Shown: positions 49,001-62,197 of the stretch, one piece after another
How positions within the stretch are numbered: position 1 is the stretch's first letter
Layout: every line of letters starts with the position of its first letter
Assembly (NCBI RefSeq): GCF_040412425.1
Contig: NC_089761.1
Coordinates: forward strand, 30,950,644-31,014,643
Length of the DNA: 64,000 nucleotides
DNA from: Macrobrachium rosenbergii
Taxonomy: Eukaryota > Arthropoda > Malacostraca > Decapoda > Palaemonidae
Direction: 5' to 3'
Position numbers and translations under genes: made by a program
Notes under the pieces: generated by a model
Database searches by the model: none
Told to the model about the DNA's origin: nothing
The model's input: the letters and a program-made list of their open reading frames with translations, nothing else

Positions 49001-50155
49001 AAGACGTTTTTAAAAAGGGAGATAGATTTGTCCATATTGTGGATATGTTTATGTTCAGAGTAAGACGAGTATTCTTGAGTAACGTATCTGGAAAATGCTA
49101 AGAAAAAAATATCAAAGTTGATCTATGAATTGCTTTCTGTAAGACGCAACCACTTTACCCATTTTGGAAAAAACTGATACATCATCAGCTGACCGTGACA
49201 GATGCCCTCAGCCTCCCACCTACCACCGTGGCTGTCATATGTCTGAAGCTTGCTATTATGCCTCCTTTTTCCAGATGCTAGGCTGTTTTTTGGCCCTCCC
49301 AAGAATAAAACGGGTAATTATCGTTGCCTGAGCCCTGCCTCATTGGGGGTTGTGCTCACCTTCCTTGGAATTCATTGGCAGTGAATGCACTGACTTTTAA
49401 AAACAACACCAATAAATCATTATTTGTTTGCCTCTTAACGACGATGCTGCACCTAAGTACAGTGCATCTTTTCCATATCTCTGTGCGTGTATTTGTTCCT
49501 GGCGATGTAGAAGAGTAGAAAGCCTCATAAATTCATGCAAGTGAAACAAAGTCTTGTGCCAGTGAGCTGCTCTGAGAAGGTGTGCACGGCATTCCCCCCA
49601 CAGTCCTCTTGTGGGTGTTCGAAGGGGATGCCGCTATGACTGTGTGTCTGGTGATTTAGAACTTCTTTTTTTTTTATTATTTTGAACGGTATTGCCCTGG
49701 CTGTGTGCTACTTCCGAGGTTTTCAGGGTAGACCTGGCTTTAGCAGTGTAGTGCGTAGTGCAAAAGGAGAATGCATCTTTATCTTATTGGTAGGGAATGA
49801 CTTAATTTCGGACAATCAGAACGTAAAGCTGATGATTATATGCTTGGCTCTGGTAAAACTTGAAGCAGAATGTGAAATTTGAGTTGAAATGGTGATATCC
49901 GAAGCTGTGTGCTTGATTCCATGTACATATGTAGATTAGTTCAAAGATTAATAATTTCGATTATTTTTTTCTATAAAGTGTGCCATTTTGAAAGCAATTT
50001 AGGACAATTGATGATCGTTGTTTTTGTAAATATTCTTATTTTATAAGATTAAACTTTGAGAAAATTAAATTTGAATAGAGTACACTTTCTCTGTAGGTTG
50101 GATTTTTTGTGATGCGACATTTTGTCAGTGTCAGAAATGATTGAGAACCTATGAA
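46040..50155. other. Intron sequence, the largest repeat-poor stretch
   Basis: About 4 kb with little tandem repetition. A GGA-rich purine tract (46280-46395) and short TTTATTTA and TG runs near 48280-48350 are the only simple sequences. Several ORFs of 60-110 codons on both strands show no recognisable domain. This is the most likely place for an unrecognised exon or regulatory element, but I see none. Confidence 0.4.
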
Positions 50156-50159
50156 GTGA

Positions 50160-50506
<347 letters not shown>

Positions 50507-50964
50507 AAAATCAAGACGTTAGATACGGAATGCATTCAGAAATGATCGTTTTGTGAGTAAGTCGTTTGAATGGGAATCTTTGTAAATACGATAGGAAAGC
50601 GAGTAACTGCGTTCGTGAATGTGCATGTATGCCTCAAGCCAGTAGACACCACATTCATGAGTCATGTGAACGTCCGCAGCTGCCTGCATGTTCTCCTAGG
50701 TGTATGTAGGTGTTGACGTATGTATGTAGGCACGCATGTTCGTCCAGACATCTCTCTTGACCTGTATGTAAGTTAAAAGCGCAAGTGTGCGTATGCCGTC
50801 GTGTACACGCGCTTGTTTGTGTGCGTCTCTCTCTTTCTCAGTCATGGCGAGCATCCTTAAGAAAAGTAGTTAGTGGAGATCTTGGCATCTTGTATGTGGA
50901 TTGTTTATACAGGTGGCTTTTAAAGACACTTAAGAGTAGATTTTGGCTAATTTGATCCATCACC

Positions 50965-51195
50965 CACCTGCCCCCAAATTGCCTCACCCTTCCCCAAATC
51001 GCCTCACCCGCCCCAAAATTGCCTCACCCTTCCCCAAATTGCCTCACCCTTCCCCAAATTGCCTCACCCTTCCCCAAATCGCCTCACCCTTCCCCAAATT
51101 GCCTCACCCCGCCCCCAAATCGCCTCACCCGCCCCCAAATCGCCTCACCCGACCCCAAATCACCTCACCCTTCCCCCAGATCGCCTCACCCTTCC
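50965..51195. repeat. 21-bp C-rich tandem array, about 10-11 copies
   Basis: Unit approximately CCCCAAATTGCCTCACCCTTC. The minus strand carries regularly spaced G3-4 runs. Pro/His/Ser-rich ORFs are artefacts. Confidence 0.92.
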
Positions 51196-51399
51196 TGAAG
51201 TCACTCACCCAGAGCCCCCATCCGAGAATCCCGTCAGACCTCTCCTCCCCTTCATCACCACCACCAACCTGACCTCCCTCCCCTCTATAAGTCAGATCTC
51301 TCCCCACCCCACCCCCACCCCCTTCCCCCTGCGTCTGATACCCATCTCTAGTGTACATCCTCCTAGCACAAGTATTTTCCCCCCCAACAGGGCTTGTGA

Positions 51400-52036
51400 T
51401 GCGTAAAAGGTTAAACAGAGAGAAATTATAAATTTGACCTCAGACATGTCAATCTTAAAGTGAAGTCGCTTGCAGCTAAATTATATATGTGCTTGTTGTA
51501 TGTCACCATGTTAATATTGTTAATATTTGAATTGATATGTCCTGGAGACTTTCAAAAGGTTATGTTGTCAAGGATCTTAGTTGATCATATAACCGTGAGT
51601 GTGTATGCATGTGGGAGTGTATATACATACGTGCATACATGCATAAGTATGTGCATGTATGTGTTTATACGTGCGTGCGTGTATTCTGTCAAGGGAAGAA
51701 ATGTAGCCGGGAACTCCCACACATGTTGTGGGAGTGTTGGCTGTGATAACTGTTATCTAGATTCTAGAAGTCTGTGTGGTCATGATTGTTTGCTTGTGTT
51801 AAAACTTAAACTTCTTAAGCATCTGTCAGTCACATCTTATGGAAATGATTACGAGGATAATTGAAGTCATTACTAAATTATCGTATTGACTAATTCGTAA
51901 TCAAAATTTGTGCTCAGTGTCACAGACTTTTGGATGACGTATAAGGAACAACAATGTTAAATGCTTTACTGTACCGTCTTAGGTCTTTGGCAACATGCCC
52001 GTTTTTTAACCTCTCTTTTTCTCTCTCTGGCTCTGG

Positions 52037-52068
<32 letters not shown>

Positions 52069-53290
52069 TTCTCTCTTTCTCTCAATACCTTGAAAGGATA
52101 CCATCACCAGCCCTTCGTATAGTGAACAAATGCATTTTGTATCAGTGTTATTTTCCCAGGACACCAGTTGAGTAGCTGCTAAAAAGATCAAATGAACATA
52201 AAAAGAAAAAGAATTTAACTGGCAAGTAAAAGATACGTATGGGAAATTGTAGCCGTAGCTGCATCTTATAACATACACTTATAGGATTGCAGGGCCTACT
52301 GGGGTCGTACTTTCTTTATGTGCTATCTCCGGTCAAGTTTCGTCAGGCGCAAAATGAGCCATGTTGACTAGATTCAGCTACTGGGACCAGTGGAATTTTA
52401 AAGGAAAATTAAAGAAAAGTACGACACTGTGAGACTTCTTTGGTGTTCTGTCGATGTTCTGGGAAGTGACAAGAGAGGTATTGCCTTTGACGTTCTTTTG
52501 GTAAAATAATGGATTTCAAACAACAAGGATTAATCTGTACAGTTTTATACAATCGACAGGACACCATGAGCTCGTGAGTGAACCAAATTGTCTGTTCTGA
52601 AACTGCCGTATTTGCCATTCCAGACTTGTATTGTATTTGCATGAGTCAGTGTAGCAACTGGAGGGGAAAACTAGGGATGTTCTTGGGATAAGTTGTGGGC
52701 CATGTTTGTACATTTTAGATTTTAAGAGACTGCTCATCATAGCTTTTGATGTAGATAATCAAATTGGTTCATTTTATCTGATTCATTCATGATTTCAAGT
52801 GACATCAACTGGTCATTTGACATCCAGAAACTCACCAGTTCACAGGACCAGTCTGAAATTCTGTGAAGCAGAATTTGGCAGCACTGGCCCACCAAACCTG
52901 CCCAAGAACTGACCCTGTTTCTCCTCGTTTTGAATTGAGGTTAATGATGCCACATGGGTGGGAATTGTTGTAGGCCAGCTTTGGTGATTGTAAAAAAAAA
53001 AAATATGAAAAAAAAAGATGAAGAGAGAGAGAACTGTTATGGTTTGTGTTATTATTATTATTATTTATTTATTTATTTTTTTTTTTGGCCGTCTCTCCTC
53101 TCTCGTTCCCCGAAGTGTTTGTAGGCTGCTCAGCGCTATACTAACCAATCCTTCACTGTTCTTCCCACAGACAGCGGATTGCCAGGTAATAAGAGGTTTC
53201 ACCATCCTCTCTCTTCCCCTCCCTCTGTCTCTGTCTGTCTGTCTGTCTGTCTAACTGACTGACTGACTGACTGTCCTTCTCGGTTACATC
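51400..53290. other. Intron sequence, mostly single-copy
   Basis: Interrupted CT-rich patch 52017-52082 and (CTGT)n/(GACT)n at 53223-53270. A 134-codon ORF (51460-51864) has no recognisable domain and unconvincing flanks. Confidence 0.4.
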
Positions 53291-53299
53291 TTTATTTTG

Positions 53300-53300
53300 A

Positions 53301-53346
<46 letters not shown>

Positions 53347-53386
53347 ATTTAACTATTCTCTTACGTCTTCTATTACATCTTGGTTT

Positions 53387-53457
<71 letters not shown>

Positions 53458-53500
53458 ACTGTTCTCTTGCGTCTTACTTCTCTGTTACATCTTGATTTTG

Positions 53501-53563
<63 letters not shown>

Positions 53564-53606
53564 ACTGTTCTCTTGCGTCTTACTTGTCTGTTACATCTTG
53601 ATTTTG

Positions 53607-53661
<55 letters not shown>

Positions 53662-53723
53662 TTATTGCTAGCTCTTTCTCTATCACCTTCTTTCTCATGT
53701 TTTCTCTGTTACATCTGGATTTT

Positions 53724-53776
<53 letters not shown>

Positions 53777-53821
53777 ACTGTTCTCTTACGTCTTACTTCT
53801 CTGTTACATCTTGATTTTGAT

Positions 53822-53862
<41 letters not shown>

Positions 53863-53933
53863 CTCTGTCTCTTATTGCTAGCTCTTTCTCTATCACCTTC
53901 TTTCTCATGTTTTCTCTGTTACATCTGGATTTT

Positions 53934-53994
<61 letters not shown>

Positions 53995-54037
53995 ACTGTT
54001 CTCTTACGTCTTACTTCTCTGTTACATCTTGATTTTG

Positions 54038-54084
<47 letters not shown>

Positions 54085-54150
54085 TTATTGCTAGCTCTTT
54101 CTCTATCACCTTCTTTCTCATGTTTTCTCTGTTACATCTGGATTTTACCT

Positions 54151-54193
<43 letters not shown>

Positions 54194-54232
54194 ACTGTTC
54201 TCTTATTGTCTTACTTCTCTGTTACATCTTGA

Positions 54233-54318
<86 letters not shown>

Positions 54319-54375
54319 ACTGCTAGCTCTTTCTCTATCACCTTTCTCATGTTTTCTCTGTTACATCTTGATTTT

Positions 54376-54430
<55 letters not shown>
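53300..54430. repeat. Alternating A/B spacer array punctuated by (TC)n
   Basis: Spacer A (TTTAACTGTTCTCTTACGTC ... TGTTACATCTTGATTTTGAT) and spacer B (CTTATTGCTAGCTCTTTCTC ... CATGTTTTCTCTGTTACATC) are each followed by (TC)n of 30-80 bp. Order A A A B A B A B A B, about 10 units. Leu/Ser-repeat ORFs are artefacts. Confidence 0.92.
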
Positions 54431-54431
<1 letters not shown>

Positions 54432-54439
54432 CTAATGTT

Positions 54440-56150
54440 CCGGTAATTATTTTCGGTTGAATTTTGGTGTAAAAAAGTTTTCTTTCTCTAATTTCCACAT
54501 CACCAGGTGTATTTCATTTATTGTTCTTTGCATTCTGCATGCTATGTCATTCTCTCTTCTTTTATGCCGTTTCTTTGTCCTTATTTTCGTCTTCGAAATG
54601 ACGAGTTTCAAGTTTTGTCTGTTTCGATTTTTCGAGTTAACTCTTCTCGTTTTCCTGTCTTAACTTTTTTTTAACGTTTTTCGTTTTTTTTATTTTTTTT
54701 TTTTTTTCATTATTTTCCCCGACTGGGTTCGGTACATTCCCGGTCTGGGAATTACATTAATCATTTTCATTCTCTTTGTTTAAGGTGATTTATTTGTGCT
54801 CGTATGATTATTCATCCTAAAATCCCCTTTTTTCTGTAGTTCCTCCAATCATCCCCTGCCCCCACCCCTTGAGGAAAACCTGGGACGACATTCTGACCTT
54901 CTCCTCCTCCCTCCCTCCCCTCCCTTTCTTCCAGTTAACAACTCTCCTATTCTACTCCTGCAGGAGGGTAAATAAAGCTTATGGCGCCACTGCGTTTCTG
55001 ATCTCCCACCCAAGCAATGGCGTTTGGAAAGTGTCCTCAAACGGCAGAACGTACTTTTCCCTCCCCTTCTCTTCATTTTGGCAGAATGAAACTAATCTTG
55101 AATCATTTCATAGCACCTCAGAGGGGTCTCCTTAGATCTTGCGTAGGCGCGCGCGCGCGCCGGAGACCTCGGGTTGATGGTCGATGGTTCGCAAGAGGGA
55201 CGATCAGAACCATTCCATCATCCTCCCGAGGCGACGAAGTTGCGCGCGCAGCATGAGCAGTTATGCTCGTTGGAGACACTCGTGAACTGTATATAGATAG
55301 TGGCGTGAATTTGATGCATTTTATCACTTGACTTATCTTAGACTAGTTCTCCTCCAGCTGGCTGAGGTAATGAAGCCTGTGGCAATTGCTCAAGGTTACT
55401 CCCACCAGGAGCTTCACTTAAGTAGTTTTAGTGGCTTTTGTTTTGTGTCACACTAAGAGCTAGTAATTTAGTATATATAACTTTTCCCAAATTTCCCCCC
55501 ACCAGAAAATTCCATTGAAATATGATTATAACCATAACCAAATCATACATGTGTCGTGTTCACAGATTTGATCAGTTTTTCTTCAGTTTATCGCTTATGC
55601 ATTTTAGTTTTGCATTGGAAAACCAAGGCAATATATAACTAATTCTTTTGTTTATACCGAAGCCAGTATAACTGATTCTTTTTATTCCTTCACATATATT
55701 TTGAAGCCAGTCTAACTGATTCGTTTTTATTTATCGTCTCTTGAGGAATTTCGGTTGTCAGAAATTTTCATTTAACTCATCACATTTCGTTAATGTTTTT
55801 TTCTTCCTCCCCTCCTTATGCTGTATGAGTTATACCTCACTTCATTCAACTTTTAAAATATTTACTTCTTACTTCTGATTTCCTGCCTGTTCGTGTAGAT
55901 TCAATCTACACCACTCATGCTTCGTTTCTTAAAGATGTAACTCTTTTATTTTTACATTTTTCCTACTTCTCCCGGAGGTGTAAATTGCTCGTCGTTTACA
56001 GTCCTCCGTCCTTTATCACTTGTACACTTACAACTACTCGAACTGATTTTACATCTGTGTTCCTCCTCTCATCCTGAAAATCTTGTTAAAAAAAAAAAGA
56101 GAGAAATCCTCCACAGCTCCTTCATCTGTTTGGGTGGTGCATCCCCAAAA
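54440..56150. other. Intron sequence, mostly single-copy
   Basis: A short (GC)n run (55147-55161) lies in a locally GC-rich stretch (55130-55260). Otherwise AT-rich with no recognised gene. Confidence 0.4.
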
Positions 56151-56154
56151 GTCC

Positions 56155-56157
56155 TAA

Positions 56158-56219
<62 letters not shown>
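56155..56219. repeat. (TC)n microsatellite
   Basis: TC repeats with one GTC interruption. A poly(A) run of about 27 lies further on at 56635-56661. Confidence 0.93.
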
Positions 56220-56220
<1 letters not shown>

Positions 56221-56631
56221 CTGCATCCACGTAGATTTGATGTAGTGCCGGGGGTGGGGGGGAATGGGGATTCTACTGTAGAACCCCCCACCGCTGCTGG
56301 CCCACCTCTTTTAGCGCTCTCCACTAAACATGCTGGTTTAACTGCTAACATGTTTTCAGAAAATGGCTTCAGCCAATTATTTTTTTTTTTTTTATAGTGT
56401 ATAGAAATTTTTTTTTCATAATAGCAAAGGCCTGGAATGTGCATTCTTTTTTTTTTTAACTTCATCACAATGCATGGAATATTTATTGGTATATATATTT
56501 ATATATATTTTATATTATTTTTTCAACACTGGTCTACTGCAAGATGACTCTGCAACTCTGATGTTTTGTCTTCCTTATAGAAAAGGGGAAGAAACTGATA
56601 GAGAGAGATTGACTGCTTGTAGAGTTGATTA

Positions 56632-56664
<33 letters not shown>

Positions 56665-56699
56665 ATGTTTTTTTCAAGTAGCTCAAAACCCTTTTTTTT

Positions 56700-57920
56700 A
56701 TATACATTTTCTTTTGCTATTTAAACCATCATATTGATTTCATCATGGCTTGTGACTTCATGATGACCCCCAAAAAATATATATGTATTTTTTCTCGATG
56801 TCATTTTTTTTTTTGGTTCAGTAGCTTTTGAGACGTAAGTATACTGAATAACATTTATATATATAATGAATGCTATAGATATTTCAGTGTTTTTTTCATA
56901 TATAAAGATGCTACCATATTCATGATTTTATTTTTGTTTGTTTGATTTTATTTGTATACTTCTGTGGCTTACATTTCAGATGTTTATAGATTAGTTTTAT
57001 ACTGTATTGGGCATCCTAATTTTGCTCAGTCTAATTTTTACCAGTCTGATATTTTGCTCAGTCTAATTTCTATCAGTCTAATATTTTGCTCAGTCTATGT
57101 GGTGGTTGGTTAATTAGTTGACAGGTATTTGAATTAAATCTTTTCTCTCTTCTGAAACAGGTGATGTATTTTATTTTTGAATTTCATCTTCACGGGGAAG
57201 AACCTGCGATGCTTTACGGTTTTAAGTTAAAATATGTCAAGAGTTCCAAAATTATTCATTTTTGAGGAGAGGAATTTCATGTAATTCCAAAATCATTAAG
57301 TTTTTAGGAAAGGCATCATATTTTTAGAGCACATTGTTTTTATACACGGATATTTTTAGTTTGTTCATATTAATTTTACGTGTGGAAAAGTACTTGAATT
57401 TTGCAAGGAAGTTCGTCAGAGAAAACGGGCTGCAATGTATTGTGTTCATTTGCAATATCATTTTACTCACTCAAAGTGAACCGAAAACTACAATGTACTT
57501 TCGAGGTTTATTCATTGAAGATTTGTAGCCTTACGTCATACTGTCATTTTAACTCAGTACTGAAAACCGTACGTCACACTGTCATTTTGATTTAACACTG
57601 AAACTTATCACTTGTGTGTAAAGGTGTTTGAAGGACATCCAGTAAAAGTTATTGTGAACTATATCGATTATTTATAATTTCATTATTAACATGTCCAAGG
57701 TCTTTTGTCTTTTTTCTACGTGTTTATTTCCTTTTTCCAGTTTTTTTTATTTAACTTTAAGTAAGATGTTCACATCCCATAGTTGATTTTCGTAGCTTTC
57801 ACTTACTTTTGACACCTCGGCTTTCTCAGTCGATTCTGTTTTTAATTTGACTAATATGGTTCTTAGAGTTTTCCATTTTTTTTTTTTTAATTAGTGATGC
57901 AATTCTGTCCTGAGTCTGCT
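56700..57920. other. Intron sequence, AT-rich, no feature recognised
   Basis: TTGCTCAGTCTAATTTCTATCA-type sequence occurs as three or four short tandem copies at about 57032-57098. Nothing else stands out. Confidence 0.4.
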
Positions 57921-57928
57921 TTCCTCTT

Positions 57929-57992
57929 CCTCCTCCTCCTCCTCCTCCTCCTCCTCTTCTTCTTCTTCTTCTTCTTCTTCTTCTTCTTCTTC
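57929..57992. repeat. (CTC)n(TTC)n microsatellite
   Basis: About 9 TCC and 13 TTC triplets, pure pyrimidine. Confidence 0.95.
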
Positions 57993-58574
57993 GGAACTCC
58001 AAGTATCCTGTTCAAGACAGCTTGCCATTCTTTTCATCCTGTCTTCCTCGAAAGCTGTTCTCTTCATTATTATTTTTTATTATTTTCATTATCATAATTT
58101 TTATTATTTCCATTATTATTTTTATGTTTTGATATATCCAATTCATAGCAGCTTGCCATTCCTTTCTTCCTGCCCTCCTCGAAAGCTGTTCTCTTCATGA
58201 TTATTTTTGTTATTTTCATTATTATTTTTTTCTGCAGGGGGCAACCGCCCCCCCCCCCTCCTCCTCGCGTGCATCCCTACGTGAGTGGCGGTGGTGGTGA
58301 TGCAATCACGCCACGCTATGCGGAGGTTACTTGTGTCAAATAATTAGCCCTGTTCCCGCCATTTCCGTTGTCATGGCAACGGGACAGAACTCGTTCGATA
58401 CATGAGCCCCGTCAGGCACTCTCTCAGACCCTCCTCATCTCAGGGGCTGTTGTCAGTTTTTTTTTTTTTTGTATTTTTTTGTCTTTTTGTTTCGTTGAAG
58501 ATTCTGCTGCATAGAGTTCTTTATTGAATGAAAAATGGTATTAAAGCCAATACGTTGGTCATCTTTAGAGTTTT

Positions 58575-58679
58575 TTTTACTCTCTCTCTCTCTCTCTCTC
58601 TCGTCAGCCATGTAGACGACTTTCTTTGCAAATTATTAGCTGCTGTTCTAAGATATCCATCTTCTCTCTCTTCTCTCTC

Positions 58680-58731
<52 letters not shown>

Positions 58732-58782
58732 AGCCATGTAGACGACTTTGTCTTTGCAATTATTAGGCTACCAATTAAGATA

Positions 58783-58823
<41 letters not shown>

Positions 58824-58880
58824 AGCCATGTAGACGACTTTCTCTTTGCAAATTATTAGGCTACTATTCTAAGATATCCA

Positions 58881-58935
<55 letters not shown>
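58575..58935. repeat. (CT)n-spacer tandem array, 3 spacer copies
   Basis: Spacer GTCAGCCATGTAGACGACTT ... GCAAATTATTAG ... AAGATATCCATCT alternates with (CT)n tracts. Period about 100-120 bp. Confidence 0.9.
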
Positions 58936-58936
<1 letters not shown>

Positions 58937-59611
58937 TGTCATCCACGGAATGCAGCTTTGCTGAGTAAATTTCTTTAAAAGAAAAAACCTGGTTTTGTTA
59001 TTATTTCTGCATTTTCTTTGTTATCTTCCGTTTTCTTTACTCTCATGTTCGCAAGAGTGGCCGCGTCAATTCGAGAGCTGTCAAAAGGTATTTTCCTTTT
59101 GATTGTTACGTCTCCATTAAAACGTCTTTTTTACCCCGCCCACTATTTTCACACCTTAACTGGCTGTACATATCTTTCATGCAGCGGGAAATGCCAGTAA
59201 AACATTGCTGTGACTGAACAGCGCTGGTACTAAACACGGCGCCCATTTTGCACGTAAACGTGCTTACGGCCTAAATGACTTACGACCCGAATGCGGTTTT
59301 AAGGGTAAAATCTTCTCCGCGGAATCTAATGACTAGGGATGTGACGTCTTGAAATGATTGGGATTTGAGGAGATAATGATAATTGTAATTTTTTTCGCTC
59401 CCTCCTGTATTTCGTATATTTGCGATGCTTAACAGAACTTTAGTTCCCACCTCAAAAAATTAAAATAGGAAAGCTTCCATCGGTAATGGCTTTTGTTATT
59501 TTTTTTTTAATATAGTTTTAAAAGCTGTGTTCTCTGATCAGCGCTGTTTAGAGTATTCTTTTTTTTTTTTAGTCTTTTATTTTTTCCGCTTGATTTTACA
59601 GTGAGGTAGCA

Positions 59612-59675
59612 TTCTCTCTCTCTCTCTCTCTCTCTCCACAGACGCAGAAGCGCCAAGCTTTTATTATCAGTAACC

Positions 59676-59729
<54 letters not shown>

Positions 59730-59783
59730 GACGCAGAAGCAGGCTTTTTATTATCAGTAGCCATGCCTCTCTCTCTCTCTCTC

Positions 59784-59840
<57 letters not shown>

Positions 59841-59850
59841 CTCCTCTCCT
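59612..59850. repeat. (TC)n-spacer tandem array
   Basis: CACAGACGCAGAAGC ... TTTTATTATCAGTA(A/G)CCATG separates three (TC)n tracts. Confidence 0.9.
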
Positions 59851-60189
59851 TCACATGTTCTGTTATACAAATAATGCTTTTCCTATCACCGCAGAACCCA
59901 GCATGCTTGCTCGTGTAATCTTTCACTCTTTGCTCTCCAAATCTTCAAAAAAAAAAAAAAATTGGACATGATATAGAATGTATATACAGTTGCACTGCCA
60001 AGCTTTATTTTTTTTATCAGGCTAAAATCAGCGCATCAGCAGTGCCCGCAGAACAGTGCAGAGTAGTTTGAAAAGAACGCACCACCAAAACAATTAAAAG
60101 GAATTGATAACCTGAGCAATGACATAAGAACACATTCACCTTTATGCTTCATATGTTTACTTTTTATATCTCTTCGTTTTAAGTTCTGA

Positions 60190-61945
60190 TTTTTTGAAAA
60201 AAATGATCTCCCACGTGATTCCGTTTTTTTTTTTTTACCCTCCTTCACCAGTCATGTAAGTTTTTCCCATGAGATTCTGTTTTTTTTTTTTTTTATTCAC
60301 TAGTAAGTTTTTCCCCACGTGCTTCTGTTATTTTTTTTATCCTCTTTCACCAGTACATGTAAGTTTTCCCCATGAGATTCTGTTTTTTTTAACCATTTTC
60401 ACCAGTAAATTAAAGTTTTTCCCACGTGATTCTGTTATTTTTTCTTAACCTCTTTCACAAATCCATGTAAGTTTTCCCCACGTGATTCTGTCTTTTATAT
60501 TTTTCCTCTTTCACCAATACATGAAATGTTTTCCCAACGTGATTATTTTTTTATCCTCTTTCACCAATACATGTAAGGTTTTCCCCACGTGATTCTTTTT
60601 TTTTTTTTTTGCCTCATTTTTTACCTCCTTTCACCAGTATATGTAAGTTTACCCAACGTTACCCTGTTTTTTTCCTTTATTTTTTTTTTTACCTTCTTTC
60701 ACCAGTATATGTATGTTTTTCACCACGTGATTCTGTTTTTTTTTTTTTTTTTTTACGCTCTTTCAGCAATACATCTAAGTGATTCTGTTATTTTTTTTTA
60801 CCCTCTTTCACCAATACATGTAAGTTTTCCCCACGTGATTCTGTTATTTTTTTTTTAACCTTTCACCAATATATCTAAGTGATTCTGTTATTTTTTTTTA
60901 ACCTTCCACCAATACATGTAAGTTTCCCCACGTGATTCTGTTATTTTTTTTTACTCTCTGTCACCGATACATATAAGTTTTCCCCACGTGATTCTGTTAT
61001 TTTTTTTTAACCTTTCACCAATACATGTAAGTTTTCCCCATGTGATTCTGTTTTTTTTAACCTTTCACCAATACATGTAAGTTTTTCCCACGTGATTTTG
61101 TTATTTTTTTTTTTACCTTTCACCAATACATGTAAGTTTTCCCCACGTGATTCTGTTATTTTTTTTTTACCTTTCACCAATACATGTAAGTTTTCCCCAC
61201 GTGACTGTTATTTTTTTTACCTTTCACCAATACATGTAAGTTTTCCCCACGTGATTCTGTTATTTTTTTACCTTTCACCAATACATGGTTTTTCCCCACG
61301 TGATTCTGTTATTTTTTTTACCTTTCACCAATACATGTAAGTTTTCCCCACGTGATTCTGTTATTTTTTTTTTTTTCCTTTCACCAATACATGTAAGTTT
61401 TCCCCACGTGATTCTGTTATTTTTTTTCTTACCTTTCACCAATACATGTAAGTTTTCCCCACGTGATTTTTTTATTTTTTTTTTTTACCTTTCACCAATA
61501 CATGTAAGTTTTCCCCACGTGATTCTGTTATTTTTTTTTACCTTTCACCAATACATGTAAGTTTTCCCCCACGTGATTCTGTTATTTTTTTTTTTACTTT
61601 TCACCAATACATGTAAGTTTTCCCCACGTGATTCTGTTTTTTTTTTTTTTTTACCTTTCACCAATACATGTAAGTTTTCCCCATGTGATTCTGTTTTTTT
61701 TTTTTAACCTTTCACCAATACATGTAAGTTTTCCCCATGTGATTCTGTTTTTTTTTTTTAACCTTTCACCAATACATGTAAGTTTTCCCCACGTGATTTT
61801 GTTATTTTTTTTTTACTTTTCACCAATACATGTAAGTTTTCCCCACGTGATTCTGTTTTTTTTTTTTTTTTTACTCTTTCACCAAAGTGATTCTGTTATT
61901 TTTTTTTTTACCTTTCACCAATACATGTAATTTTTTCCCCACGTT
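60190..61945 (+). repeat. 53-bp tandem array abutting exon c, about 30 copies
   Basis: Unit approximately CCTTTCACCAATACATGTAA, GTTTTCCCCACGTGATTCTG, TTA and a T-run. The right half (from about 61020) is homogeneous; the left is diverged. Most units contain CACGTG and GTAAGT. The last unit lacks GTAAGT and is followed within 20 bp by the exon c acceptor. Phe/Leu-rich ORFs are artefacts. Confidence 0.95.
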
Positions 61946-61964
61946 CTAAATTCCCTTTTGGCAG
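61944..61964 (+). promoter_or_regulatory. 3' splice site of exon c
   Basis: The tract ttcccttttgg and CAG directly precede exon c. A CTAAA that could serve as branch point is only about 16 nt from the AG, which is close; the real branch point may lie in the T-rich 53-bp repeats just upstream. Confidence 0.75.
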
Positions 61965-62093
61965 GAACTCCACTATGGCTTCTCCTCCACATTGCCCCCA
62001 TCAAGAACGAGAAGGACATCGTCGTGTTGTTCCTCTGCACCTTCAGGGACATCACGGCCCTCAAGCAACCCATCGAAGCAGAGGATTCCAGAG
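61965..62093 (+). CDS. eag: eag potassium channel, PAS-domain exon c (internal exon)
   Basis: This exon encodes the C-terminal strands of the Eag PAS domain and the start of the following linker. GA completes the Arg codon left by exon b, then [37 protein letters not shown] and A-E-D-S-R, with one base of a Gly codon. L-C-T-F-x-D-I-T-A-x-K-Q-P-I-E is close to the fly and vertebrate Eag sequences. It is 129 nt, phase 1 at both ends; acceptor ccttttggCAG (61962-61964), donor agag|GTATGT. Being phase 1 at both ends, the exon could be skipped without a frameshift, losing the end of the PAS fold; there is no evidence that this happens. A 53-bp tandem array runs to within about 20 bp of the acceptor, and a G-rich tract lies some 30 bp past the donor. 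Transmembrane exons lie beyond the window. Confidence 0.95.
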
Positions 62094-62122
62094 GTATGTT
62101 TCGGTCTCGCCTTCGGGAGTTC

Positions 62123-62175
62123 CGGGGGCGGGGCGGGGGAGTGGAGGAGGGAAAGGAGGGTGAGAATTTAGGGGG
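62123..62175 (+). other. G-rich tract after the exon c donor
   Basis: GGGGGCGGGGCGGGGG followed by GGAGGAGGGAAAGGAGGG. G-runs suit a G-quadruplex in the transcript and resemble intronic G-run splicing enhancers near donors. Confidence 0.65.
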
Positions 62176-62197
62176 TGAAAAATAACTAAGGAATCTT

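Noticed and set aside
51460..51864. 134-codon plus-strand ORF
   Set aside because: No domain recognised; it includes TG/CA-rich low-complexity sequence.
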